Below are positions 7,431 to 14,769 of a DNA stretch of 64,000 bases, one piece after another. The stretch is taken from contig NZ_CP063373.1 in assembly GCF_015160855.1 (NCBI RefSeq), forward strand, positions 6,448,001 through 6,512,000, written 5' to 3'. The notes below the pieces were generated by a model that did not search any database, was not told the DNA's origin, and was given only the letters and a program-made list of their open reading frames with translations. Every line of letters starts with the position of its first letter. Position 1 is the first letter of the stretch. Source of the DNA: Streptomyces ferrugineus (GTDB lineage: Bacteria; Actinomycetota; Actinomycetes; Streptomycetales; Streptomycetaceae). A program made the position numbers and the translations under genes.

Positions 7431-8864
7431 TTACGGCGGTGGTTCGTCGTCCCCGCTCTCCCCGGCCCGCGCCAGCACGCCGAGCGGTACCGGCCGGGCG
7501 AAGGGCCGACGGGCCGGTGCGAGCCGGCACCCGGCGAGCCCGGCGACGGCCGGTCCGCACACCCGGCCCTGGCACCAGCCCATGCCGGCCCGGGTCAGCA
7601 GCTTCACGGTCCGCGTGTCTCCGGCGCCCAGCTCGGCCACGGCCGCACGGATCGCACCGCCGGTGACCTCCTCGCAGCGGCAGACGACGGTGTCGTCGGT
7701 GATCTGCTCGGCCCAGTGCGCCGGCGGCGTGTACACGGAGTCCAGCGCCGCGAAGAAGACGCGCAGTCGCGTACGGGCCCTGGCGGCGGCCGCCCACTCG
7801 GCCGGGTCGGGCCGCGTCCCGCGCAGCCGGGCGGCGGCCGAGCGCCCGGCGATGTGCCCCTCGGCGAGCGAGAGCGCCGCGCCTCCGATGCCGGTCGTCT
7901 CCCCCGCGGCCCAGACGCCGGGCACGTCGGTGCGCTGCTCGTCGTCCACGTGCACGCGGAGCCCGTCGAGGCGGCAGCCGAGGGTCTCGGCGAGGTCGGT
8001 GTGCGGGAGCATGCCGTGGCCGACGGCGAGGGTGTCGCAGGGGATGCGTCGACCGGTGCCGGGCCTGACCCGCCCGTCGGCGTCGAGCGCGGCGACGGTC
8101 ACGGCCTGAAGCCGCTCGGTGCCGTGCGCCTCGACGACGGTGTGCCGGTTGAGGAGCCGCACCCGGTGGCGCAGCAACCGGGCCATGTACCGCGCCCCTT
8201 CGGCGATCTTGCCGGGCTGGGCCGCCAGCGCGCGGGTGCGCCGTGCCAACGCCTTCGGATCGGCGGACTCGACGAGGGCCGCCACTTCGACTCCGGCCGC
8301 GGCGAGACCGGTGGCCACCGGAAGCAGCAGCGGTCCGGTGCCGGCGACGACGGCGGTGCGCCCGGAGGTCGCGAGGCTGCCCTTGAGCATCGCCTGGGCG
8401 CCGCCCGCCGTGACGACGCCGGGGAGGGTCCAGCCGGGGAAGGGCAGCACCTTCTCGTATCCACCGGTGGCCAGCAGCACCGCGTCGGCGCGCACCTCGG
8501 CCGGTTCCTCCTGCTCGGGGCCGAGCAGGGCGTGCACGGTGAAGTCGCCGCCGGGCCGGCGCTCGACGAACCAGACGTGATGGTCCGTCACATGCCTTAC
8601 GGCGCCGGCCTTCACGTGGGCTTCGAACCCGTTCCTCAGTCGCTCCCACGTCCGCCACTGGTGATGCAGGGCCTGGGGCCGGTGGGCGCGCAGTGCGCCG
8701 GCCGGCTGCCGGTAGAACTGGCCGCCCGCCTCCGCCGCCGAGTCGAGCAGGGTGACCCGCACGCCTCGGGCCGCGGCGGCGACGGCCGCGGCGAGTCCGG
8801 CGGGCCCCGCGCCGATCACGGCGAGGTGCGGGGCCGCCGTACGGTCGCGGTCGCGGTCAGTCAT
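7431..8864 (-). CDS. NAD/FAD-type subunit of D-hydroxyproline dehydrogenase (HcnB/OoxA-like)
   Basis: Flavoprotein of 477 residues. The N-terminal FAD-binding motif is VIGAGPAGLAAAVAAAARG near residue 15. A second dinucleotide site reads VVAGTGPLLLPVATGLAAAG near 165. The C-terminus has a Cys-rich BFD-like domain (VVCRCEEVTGGAIRAAV, then GWCQGRVCGP) expected to hold an iron-sulfur centre. This is the large alpha subunit of heteromeric amine dehydrogenases related to octopine/nopaline oxidase, hydrogen cyanide synthase and D-hydroxyproline dehydrogenase. Its start overlaps the [2Fe-2S] gene by 8 bp. The role follows from the epimerase and deaminase beside it. Confidence 0.85.
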   Translation of the reverse strand: MTDRDRDRTAAPHLAVIGAGPAGLAAAVAAAARGVRVTLLDSAAEAGGQFYRQPAGALRAHRPQALHHQWRTWERLRNGFEAHVKAGAVRHVTDHHVWFVERRPGGDFTVHALLGPEQEEPAEVRADAVLLATGGYEKVLPFPGWTLPGVVTAGGAQAMLKGSLATSGRTAVVAGTGPLLLPVATGLAAAGVEVAALVESADPKALARRTRALAAQPGKIAEGARYMARLLRHRVRLLNRHTVVEAHGTERLQAVTVAALDADGRVRPGTGRRIPCDTLAVGHGMLPHTDLAETLGCRLDGLRVHVDDEQRTDVPGVWAAGETTGIGGAALSLAEGHIAGRSAAARLRGTRPDPAEWAAAARARTRLRVFFAALDSVYTPPAHWAEQITDDTVVCRCEEVTGGAIRAAVAELGAGDTRTVKLLTRAGMGWCQGRVCGPAVAGLAGCRLAPARRPFARPVPLGVLARAGESGDDEPPP

Positions 8865-9159
8865 CGTGCCCCGTCCCCTCCTGCGTCCGGATCGCGTCGC
8901 CGGGGTGCACGGGCACCAGGCAGGCGCGCTGGTTCGGGCGGTCGTTGACGGTGATCAGGCAGTCGAAGCAGACGCCGATGCCGCAGAAGACACCGCGCGG
9001 GCGGCCCTCGCCCCGGGTGGTGCGCCAGGAGGTGACCCCGGCCGACCAGAGCGCGGCGGCGACCGTCTGGCCGGGCAGTGCCTCGATCTCGCGGCCGTCC
9101 AGGGTGACCGTGAAGGCCGGGCCCGGGTGGGCGTCGGCGAGCTCCAGAGGGGTTCTCAT
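8857..9159 (-). CDS. Small [2Fe-2S] subunit of D-hydroxyproline dehydrogenase (HcnA-like)
   Basis: A 100-residue ferredoxin-like protein. The plant-type [2Fe-2S] cysteines are Cys59, Cys64 and Cys67 in FCGIGVCFDC and Cys80 in QRACLVPV. The fold lead-in is TVTLDGREIEALPGQTVAAA. It would pass electrons between the two flavoproteins. ATG 9159 overlaps the preceding oxidoreductase stop by 4 bp, and its own stop overlaps the next gene by 8 bp. The three proteins are therefore very likely made together as one complex. Confidence 0.88.
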   Translation of the reverse strand: MRTPLELADAHPGPAFTVTLDGREIEALPGQTVAAALWSAGVTSWRTTRGEGRPRGVFCGIGVCFDCLITVNDRPNQRACLVPVHPGDAIRTQEGTGHDD

Positions 9160-10307
9160 ACGGCCTCCTCGGCGAAGCGGTCGGGGCGGAACGGGGTCAG
9201 GTCCAGGTCGGGGGTCTTCGCGGTCAGTGCCTGTGCGATCAGGTGGCCGGTGCCGGTGGCGAGCCCGATGCCGGCGCCCTCGTGGCCGCAGGCGTGGTGC
9301 AGCCCTGGCACGCGGGGGTCGGGGCCGATGGCGGGCAGGTGGTCCGGCATGTAAGGGCGGAATCCCAGGTACGAGCGCATCGCGCGCACGTCCGCCAGGA
9401 ACGGGAACAGCCGGGTCGCGCCCGCCGCCAGTGCCCGTACGACGGGCAGGGAGAAGGTCCGGTCGAAGCCGACGCGTTCCCGGCTGGCGCCGATCAGGAT
9501 CGGGCCCGCCGCCGTGCCCTCGACGACCGGCGAGGTCTGCAGCGCGGCCGAGTCGCTGGCCACGTCGGCCACGTAGTCGGCGGCGTACACCTTGTGGCGG
9601 ACCCTGCGCGGGAGGGGCTCGGTGACCAGGACGAAGCCCCGGCGCGGGAGGACGGGGAGGTGGACGCCCGCGAGGGCGGCGAGGTCGCCGCCCCAGGTGC
9701 CGGCCGCGTTGACGATCGCCGGGGCGTGGATGTCGCCCCGGTCCGTGCGCACCCCGCGCACCGCGCCGTCCGGGGTGCGCAGGAGGTCCGTCACCGTCCG
9801 GCCGGTGAGCAGGCGGGCGCCGGAGGCGCGGGCGAGGTGGGCGGCGGCCAGGGCGGGCATGACCTGGCAGTCCTGGGGGTAGTGGACGCCGCCCGGCAGG
9901 CCCGGCGCGAGATGGGGTTCGAGGGCGTACAGGGTGTCGCCCGCGACCGGTTCGGCGACGACTCCGGCGGCGCGCTGGGCGTCGGCGAACCGCTCCAGCG
10001 CCGTGAGTCCGCCCGGGGACGAGGCCACGACGACGCCGCCCTTCGCCTCGTACTCGATCGCCGCGCCGAACTCCCGCGCCAGCTCGGCCCACAGGCGCCC
10101 GGACAGCAGCGCGAGGTCGAGCTCCGGGCCGGGTTCCTTGTCGGAGACGAGGAGGTTGCCCTCGCCGGCGCCGGTCGTGCCGCCGGCCACCGGGCCGCGG
10201 TCGACGAGGGTCACGTCGAGGCCCGCCCGGGCCGCGTACAGCGCGCACGCCGCGCCCACCATCCCGGCTCCGACGACCACGACGTCGCAGGTCAGTCGCT
10301 CACTCAC
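9156..10307 (-). CDS. DAO-family FAD oxidoreductase, catalytic subunit of D-hydroxyproline dehydrogenase
   Basis: FAD enzyme of 383 residues in the D-amino-acid oxidase (DAO) family. The dinucleotide motif is VVVVGAGMVGAACALYAARAG at about 8-28, followed by the second glycine-rich turn GGTTGAGEGNL. It matches beta subunits of HcnC/OoxB-type dehydrogenases. It should oxidise cis-4-hydroxy-D-proline to the 4-hydroxy-pyrroline. The start is GTG 10307, with no strong ribosome site seen. It is the first gene of the run 10307 to 5454, and a copy of the repeated ATGTCAC element lies just upstream. Confidence 0.87.
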   Translation of the reverse strand: MSERLTCDVVVVGAGMVGAACALYAARAGLDVTLVDRGPVAGGTTGAGEGNLLVSDKEPGPELDLALLSGRLWAELAREFGAAIEYEAKGGVVVASSPGGLTALERFADAQRAAGVVAEPVAGDTLYALEPHLAPGLPGGVHYPQDCQVMPALAAAHLARASGARLLTGRTVTDLLRTPDGAVRGVRTDRGDIHAPAIVNAAGTWGGDLAALAGVHLPVLPRRGFVLVTEPLPRRVRHKVYAADYVADVASDSAALQTSPVVEGTAAGPILIGASRERVGFDRTFSLPVVRALAAGATRLFPFLADVRAMRSYLGFRPYMPDHLPAIGPDPRVPGLHHACGHEGAGIGLATGTGHLIAQALTAKTPDLDLTPFRPDRFAEEAV

Positions 10308-10310
10308 GTC

Positions 10311-10331
10311 AGTACTATGTCACACACCACT
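10311..10331. promoter_or_regulatory. Candidate GntR operator (element 3)
   Basis: AGTACTATGTCACACACCACT begins 4 bp before the dehydrogenase start. Its core ATGTCACAC (10317-10325) is the exact reverse complement of the element at 7394-7402. A site this close to the start codon would block transcription or initiation when occupied. The GntR protein at 4585 is the natural candidate binder. Confidence 0.45.
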
Positions 10332-10399
10332 AGCGGGGGGAATGGTGCGACGTCGAGATGTCGCGGATGCCCTCGGGCAACGGAGATCGCCGGGCCGAC

Positions 10400-10436
10400 G
10401 GGGCGCCGTCGACGACCTGAACGCCGACGGTGCCCC
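10400..10436 (-). terminator. Hairpin terminator after the MmyB-like gene
   Basis: GGGGCGCCGTCG (10400-10411) pairs with CGACGGTGCCCC (10425-10436) as a 12-bp stem with one G-U pair and a 13-nt loop. It starts 2 bp past the stop codon of the gene at 10439. No U-tract follows, as is usual in Streptomyces. Confidence 0.6.
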
Positions 10437-10438
10437 GT

Positions 10439-11101
10439 TCAGTCCTCGGTGGCCGGCACCACGCGCAGATGGGCCGTGCCATGGCGCGGCCCGCGCGTCC
10501 GGGGCCGGTCGCGGCGCAGTTCGCGCAGCACCAGCGTCAGCCGGGTGTAGCCCATCTCCCGCAAGGTCGCGGGCGTCTCGTCGACGACCCGGCACTCGGT
10601 GGCGCCCCAGCGCGGGTCGGGGTGCAGCAGCGGGCGTACGGCGCCGTCCTGGGCGACGGCGCGCTCGCCGACCGCGCGGATCCAGTGCGGCAGGCCCTGC
10701 CGGTAGGCGGCCTCCATGATCGGGTCCTGGGCGATCTCCCGGCGGATGGCCTGCAGCCCGCGGTCATGGCCGTGCCGCTCCACGGCGGCCGCGAACTGGG
10801 CGAGCATCGGCAGGCACCAGCTCGACTCGTGCTCGCCGAGGACGGTGCTCGCGTCCGGGTGGAAGAGCACGAATCTGAGGAAGTTGTCGCCGGGCATGGC
10901 CGTCGGATGCGGGCCCACGCCGCGGAAAAGTGACGTGAAAGCGGTGTTCGTCAGAACGACGTCCCAGCGGCGGTCGAGCACGACGGACGGGAAGGGCACG
11001 GCCTCCACGAGCGCGGCGTAGTCCCGCAGATATGCCTGGGCCTCGGGGCTCTCGGGGACGGGTCGCAGTGCGGATCGCTGTCCACCTGCCTGAAATGCCA
11101 T
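10439..11101 (-). CDS. MmyB-type ligand-binding domain protein without HTH
   Basis: Protein of 220 residues. Almost its whole length matches the PAS-like ligand-binding half of MmyB/XRE-type actinobacterial regulators: YAALVEAVPFPSVVLDRRWDVVLTN truncated here to its gist, then FTSLFRGVG, NFLRFVLFHPDA, WCLPMLAQFAAAVERHGHD. In most relatives an N-terminal XRE HTH of about 80 residues precedes this block. Here only some 25 residues (MAFQAGGQRSALRPVPESPE) precede it, so DNA binding must be absent or supplied by a partner. It is divergent from an XRE/ImmA pair, which makes partnership conceivable. It may act as a free-standing sensor; function is unknown. Confidence 0.7.
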   Translation of the reverse strand: MAFQAGGQRSALRPVPESPEAQAYLRDYAALVEAVPFPSVVLDRRWDVVLTNTAFTSLFRGVGPHPTAMPGDNFLRFVLFHPDASTVLGEHESSWCLPMLAQFAAAVERHGHDRGLQAIRREIAQDPIMEAAYRQGLPHWIRAVGERAVAQDGAVRPLLHPDPRWGATECRVVDETPATLREMGYTRLTLVLRELRRDRPRTRGPRHGTAHLRVVPATED

Positions 11102-11147
11102 CGGGAGGTCACCCCTCTTGCCTATGCGGCCTTCACGCGGCGCCCCG

Positions 11148-11177
11148 ATCCTGCTGCCCTCGCCGGAGCCGTGTCAA
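11148..11177 (-). promoter_or_regulatory. Sigma70-like promoter for the MmyB-like gene
   Basis: On the minus strand, TTGACA (11177-11172) and CAGGAT (11153-11148) are separated by 18 bp, giving a start near 11140 and a leader of about 40 nt. The -35 is a perfect consensus. Confidence 0.45.
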
Positions 11178-11324
11178 CTATCGTGGCATTTCGTGCCTGT
11201 TGACGGCTGAAATTGGCCACAGTTGTGGCGAGACCTGGATGTGAGTTCGAACTACCCGGTAATCTCCGTCGAGTTCACGGGAAGGGCTTGTGAGAAGCCT
11301 GTGAGAGACGTAGGAGATCTGTCG

Positions 11325-11975
11325 GTGACGGATGGCTTCGAGGGTCCGGGCGCCACGCCGACGGCAGCGCTGCCGGCCGTCGTCGCCCGTGTCACCGCGC
11401 TCGCCGACCGGCTCGGCGTGCCGCACGCGGAGGTCTTCCACACCGGCCGCCTGTCCGTCGCCTGTGGCGTCCCGGAACCGGTGGTCAAGGCCCTGCTCGG
11501 CGGCCGCCCCGCGGGGGAGCCCGATGTGCAGGCCCGGTTCCTCCAGCGGCTGGACCTGCTGCGCCGCACCCGACTGAAGCCGAACGGCCGCAAGTACACC
11601 CAGCAGGAGATCGCCGACGGCGCGGGCATGTCCCGGCAGCAGGCCGGCGCCCTGATCAACGGCGACCGGCGCCCGACGATGGAGCACTGTGACGCCATCC
11701 AGCGCTTCTTCCGGGTGCACGCCGGCTTCCTCACGGCCGAGGATCCCGAGGCGCTCGCCGGCGCCCTGCAGCGCACCGAGCAGGACCTGCTCCAGAAGCT
11801 CGCGGAGCGTGAGGCGGCCCAGGCCGCCGAGGACCCGCTGGAGAAGCTCCTCCAGGACCACGGTGTGCGCGGCATCGCCTGGCGGGCCGCCCAACTGCCC
11901 ACCGACCAGCATCGCGACAAGGTCGCGGAGTGGCTGGACATGCTCCTGGAGAGCGTCAAGCGACCCGAGTCGTGA
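11325..11975 (+). CDS. XRE-family HTH regulator (partner of ImmA-type protease)
   Basis: Protein of 216 residues with an XRE/Cro-type helix-turn-helix in the middle (about residues 85-125: KYTQQEIADGAGMSRQQAGAL, INGDRRPTMEHCDAIQRFF). It ends in a charged helical region rich in Glu/Leu/Gln (RTEQDLLQKLAEREAAQAAE) that may form a coiled coil. GTG 11325 is chosen because TAGGAG lies 8 bp upstream; GTG 11301 is an in-frame alternative. The next gene, 21 bp on, encodes an ImmA/IrrE-type metalloprotein. In such pairs (ImmR/ImmA, DdrO/IrrE) the protease cleaves the repressor to switch on a response. Which genes it controls is unknown. Confidence 0.8.
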   Translation: MTDGFEGPGATPTAALPAVVARVTALADRLGVPHAEVFHTGRLSVACGVPEPVVKALLGGRPAGEPDVQARFLQRLDLLRRTRLKPNGRKYTQQEIADGAGMSRQQAGALINGDRRPTMEHCDAIQRFFRVHAGFLTAEDPEALAGALQRTEQDLLQKLAEREAAQAAEDPLEKLLQDHGVRGIAWRAAQLPTDQHRDKVAEWLDMLLESVKRPES

Positions 11976-11996
11976 TCCGGGGAGAACGGGAGATCT

Positions 11997-12539
11997 GTGG
12001 GCATCGCCAGGGAAATGCGCCGTCTGTGCGGCGAGTTGGTCACGGAGCTGACGCTCCCCGCGCCCGCGGCGCCCGAGAAGCTGTACGGGGCGCTGTGCGA
12101 CGCGATGAGCAGACGCCGCGGCCGGCCCGTCCACTTCCGTACGGCCGCCTTCCCGCCCGGCACGGCCAGCGGGCTGTGGCTCGACATGACCGACCAGGAC
12201 CTCGTGGTGATCGAGGAACGCACCGCGCCGGATCACCAGTTGGTGATCCTCGGCCATGAGCTGTGGCACATGAAGGCCGGCCACTGCACCCACAGCATCG
12301 AGGGCGCCACGGTGGCGGCCCGGCTCCTGAACGACGACGCCGACCTGCGGTCCACGGTCCTGAAGGTCGCCGCCCGCAGCCGCTTCGACGAGGCCGAGGA
12401 GAAGGAGGCCGAGAGCTTCGGCCTGCTCCTGGCCAGCAAGTGCCGCACCTGGCTGGCGTACTCGTCGGTGCGGGGCCGGCGGGATCACCTGGCGGGTCGG
12501 ATCGAGGCGTCCCTGGGGTATCTGGGGCCACAGGGCTGA
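11997..12539 (+). CDS. ImmA/IrrE-type metallopeptidase-like protein
   Basis: Protein of 180 residues. The zinc-binding HExxH motif is present as HELWH (about residue 84) inside LVILGHELWHMKAGH, followed by an acidic helix (RFDEAEEKEAESFGLLLASKC) that provides the likely third ligand, as in COG2856 proteins. GTG 11997 has GGAG just upstream. The natural substrate is expected to be the XRE protein encoded before it. The protein has no membrane segment, so it acts in the cytoplasm. Family assignment is from the HExxH plus downstream E-rich helix and gene pairing. Confidence 0.78.
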   Translation: MGIAREMRRLCGELVTELTLPAPAAPEKLYGALCDAMSRRRGRPVHFRTAAFPPGTASGLWLDMTDQDLVVIEERTAPDHQLVILGHELWHMKAGHCTHSIEGATVAARLLNDDADLRSTVLKVAARSRFDEAEEKEAESFGLLLASKCRTWLAYSSVRGRRDHLAGRIEASLGYLGPQG

Positions 12540-12673
12540 CCCGGCGGCATACCCCCGCTCGGGTGTCCGACAGCGGTGGTCGGGCCCGATTGTCAGTGGT
12601 GCGCGGCAAGCTGGTGGTGCGCCCTCATGTGCGGGGCGTGACGCGATGACGCCGACTTGGGGAGAGCCGACCG

Positions 12674-12904
12674 ATGCCCACTGCCGTACTGACCGATCGT
12701 GAGCGCACCGCGGTCCAGGCCTATCTGCGGCTGTTGCACACCGTACGAGCCGCGTTCGACGGTCCGCCCGGGAAGGGCCGACCACCGGTGGTGCCGCCCA
12801 GCGTGCTCGCCGAGGCGGAACAGGCGCTGGCGGACGCGGGGCTGGCGGGCAACGAGGAGGAGTTCTTCCGGCTGCTGAAGGGCTGGTGCCCGGCGGAGCC
12901 TTAG
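12674..12904 (+). CDS. Small conserved-looking protein, function unknown
   Basis: A 76-residue soluble protein. The N-terminal helix TDRERTAVQAYLRLLHTVRAAF is followed by a Pro/Gly/Lys-rich turn (GPPGKGRPPVVPP) and a second helical part, LAEAEQALADAGLAGNEEEFFRLLKGW. ATG 12674 is preceded by GGGGAGAG. It follows the XRE/ImmA pair by 134 bp on the same strand and may be co-transcribed. I recognise no domain. Codon use matches its neighbours, so I regard it as a real gene. Confidence 0.65.
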   Translation: MPTAVLTDRERTAVQAYLRLLHTVRAAFDGPPGKGRPPVVPPSVLAEAEQALADAGLAGNEEEFFRLLKGWCPAEP

Positions 12905-12927
12905 TGGTCTCCCGGCGCGACGGGGGC

Positions 12928-13611
12928 TCAGGTGTGCGGCACGCTCACCGCTGACGCCACCAGCCCCCGCTGGACCGTCCACCGGCCCTCGAAGACGTCG
13001 ATCCGGCGGCCGCCCACCCACGGGCCGGGCACCAGGAGCCGGGCTCGCAGGCCGCCGCTGTGCCGTTCACCGGGGTCGGCGAAGACGTCGATCTCGGCCT
13101 CGGTGAAGTCCAGCCACTGTCCGGTGAGGGGGAACCACGCCTTGTAGACGGACTCCTTGGCGCTGAACAGCAGCCGGTCCCAGTGGACGCCGGGGTGCTC
13201 GGCGGCCAGTCGGCGCAGCCGGTCCGTCTCGGCGGGCAGGGCGACGGCGGGCAGCACGCCCTCCGGGAGCGTCTGGTGGGGTTCGGCGTCGATGCCGAGG
13301 GAGGCCAGCTCGGCGGCGCGGACCAGCGCGGCGGCGGCGTAGTCGTCGCAGTGGGTCATGCTGCCGACCAGTCCGGCCGGCCAGCCGGGGGCGCCGCGCT
13401 CGCCGGGCACGATCGGCTGCGGCGGCACGCCGAGCTTCTCCATGGCGCGGCGCGCGCAGAGGCGTACGACGGCGAACTCCCGGCGGCGCTTGTCGACCGC
13501 CCGGGCGACGACCGCCTCCTCCTCGGGGTACAGCGACGCGGTCGCGGCCTCGTCGTCGTGGCCGTACGCCTCGACGGTGACCACCGGCTCCGGCAGCAGT
13601 TCCTCGATCAA
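12928..13611 (-). CDS. 4'-phosphopantetheinyl transferase, Sfp type
   Basis: Transfers the phosphopantetheine arm of CoA to carrier-protein serines of polyketide, peptide or fatty acid synthases. Both Sfp motifs are present: GIDAEPHQ (Mg/CoA-binding, GxDxE) and FSAKESVYKAWFP (FSxKESxxK). The CoA-contact region RREFAVVRLCARRAMEKLG and the PxW-type segment GAPGWPAGLVGSMTHCDDYAAA also fit. The likely start is TTG 13611, overlapping the phosphoesterase stop by 4 bp; this makes 227 residues. Later in-frame starts would clip the conserved N-terminus. As I remember, S. coelicolor has a similar free-standing PPTase next to a phosphoesterase. Confidence 0.9.
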   Translation of the reverse strand: MIEELLPEPVVTVEAYGHDDEAATASLYPEEEAVVARAVDKRRREFAVVRLCARRAMEKLGVPPQPIVPGERGAPGWPAGLVGSMTHCDDYAAAALVRAAELASLGIDAEPHQTLPEGVLPAVALPAETDRLRRLAAEHPGVHWDRLLFSAKESVYKAWFPLTGQWLDFTEAEIDVFADPGERHSGGLRARLLVPGPWVGGRRIDVFEGRWTVQRGLVASAVSVPHT

Positions 13612-14468
13612 CGCGCCCCGTCCTCCCTGGGCAGAATCCGGCGCAGCCGGCCCGGCGGGTCCGGTCGCTTGCGCCACTCGCGGGGGTACCCCACGGAGAC
13701 CTCCTCGAAGCGGACGCCCTGGTGCCAGGTGGTCCGCGGGATGTGGAGGTGTCCGTAGACCATGGTCTCGACCCGGAATCTGCGATGCCAGTCCGCGGTC
13801 AGGCGGGTGCCGCACCACATGGCGAACTCGGGGTACCAGAGCACGTCCATCGGGTGCCGGTCCAGCGGGTAGTGGTTGACGAGGACGGTGGGCAGGTCCT
13901 CGGGCAGGGCGGCGAGCCGGCGCTCGGTCTCGGCGACCCGGGCCTCGCACCATGCCTCGCGGGACGGGTACGGGTCGGGGTGCAGCAGGTACTCGTCGTT
14001 GCACACGATGCCGGTCCCGTGCGCGTACTCCAGTCCTTCCTCCTTGGTGGTGCAGCCGGAGGGCAGGAAGGAGTAGTCGTACAGCAGGAACAGCGGCGCC
14101 ACCGCGACCGGGCCGCCGGGGCCGTCCCAGACGGGGTAGGGGTCCTCGGGCGTGGTCACGCCGAGTTCCCGGCACAGGTCGACCAGGTGTTCGTAGCGCT
14201 CGACGCCGCGCAGGGTGATCGAGTCCTTGGGGTGGGTCCACAGCTCGTGGTTGCCGGGTGCCCAGACGACCTTGCGGAAGCGGCCGGCGAGTGTCTTGAG
14301 GGCCCAGCGGATGTCGGCGACGGTCTCGGCCACGTCGCCGGCGACGAGCAGCCAGTCGTCGTCGGACCCGGGGCGCATCCGCTCGACGAGGGCGCGGTTC
14401 TCCTCGTAGCCGATGTGCAGGTCGCTGATGGCCAGCAGCTGTCCGGCACCGCCGGCCGTCGACGTCAC
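13608..14468 (-). CDS. Calcineurin-like metallophosphoesterase
   Basis: Cytoplasmic phosphoesterase of 286 residues with the full metal-binding set in order: SDLHIGY (DxH), VAGDVAET (GD), APGNHELW (GNHE), VNHYP and YGHLHIPR (GHxH). The start is GTG 14468, preceded by AAAGGGGCG. Substrate is unknown; the family includes phosphatases of nucleotides, proteins and phospholipids. It is translationally coupled to the PPTase downstream, and the pair is divergent from the ATP-grasp gene. Confidence 0.87.
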   Translation of the reverse strand: MTSTAGGAGQLLAISDLHIGYEENRALVERMRPGSDDDWLLVAGDVAETVADIRWALKTLAGRFRKVVWAPGNHELWTHPKDSITLRGVERYEHLVDLCRELGVTTPEDPYPVWDGPGGPVAVAPLFLLYDYSFLPSGCTTKEEGLEYAHGTGIVCNDEYLLHPDPYPSREAWCEARVAETERRLAALPEDLPTVLVNHYPLDRHPMDVLWYPEFAMWCGTRLTADWHRRFRVETMVYGHLHIPRTTWHQGVRFEEVSVGYPREWRKRPDPPGRLRRILPREDGAR

Positions 14469-14769
14469 CCCGCGCCCCTTTCGATCACCCTGAACGATCA
14501 CACGAATGAAACCACGAGAACACACGGCGCATGGCCGGTACAAGGCCGGATCGCGTCGTCGCCGGGCCGGGGGAAGAGACGGTCAGGAAGGATCCGCAAT
14601 TCCGTAACACGTACGTTGCACGGGTTGCCCCTTCAAACCCGTATGATCGCCCCAACACCACTGCTCTGAACGTCCCCCTCGCAAGGGGCGATTTGGTGTC
14701 CCTCCAACCACCCTGCCCGGGCACGGGCCTGCTTCGCCCTGCCCGCGAACCCCGAAAGGACGGCCCTGC
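14469..14769. other. Divergent intergenic region, no gene seen
   Basis: About 300 bp between the phosphoesterase and ATP-grasp starts. It is less GC-rich than its surroundings. TTGCAC (14616) and TATGAT (14642) resemble promoter elements, but their 20-bp spacing is too long for confidence. A frame from 14531 is open, but it runs into the ATP-grasp gene in another phase and has no coding bias. Confidence 0.4.

Noticed and set aside
5298..8948. Very long open frame of over 1200 codons opposite the hydroxyproline genes
   Set aside because: Antisense frames stay open in high-GC DNA. The minus-strand genes have clear motifs and starts; this frame has none.
14616..14647. Promoter TTGCAC/TATGAT for the ATP-grasp gene
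   Set aside because: The 20-bp spacing is outside the working range for sigma70-type promoters.
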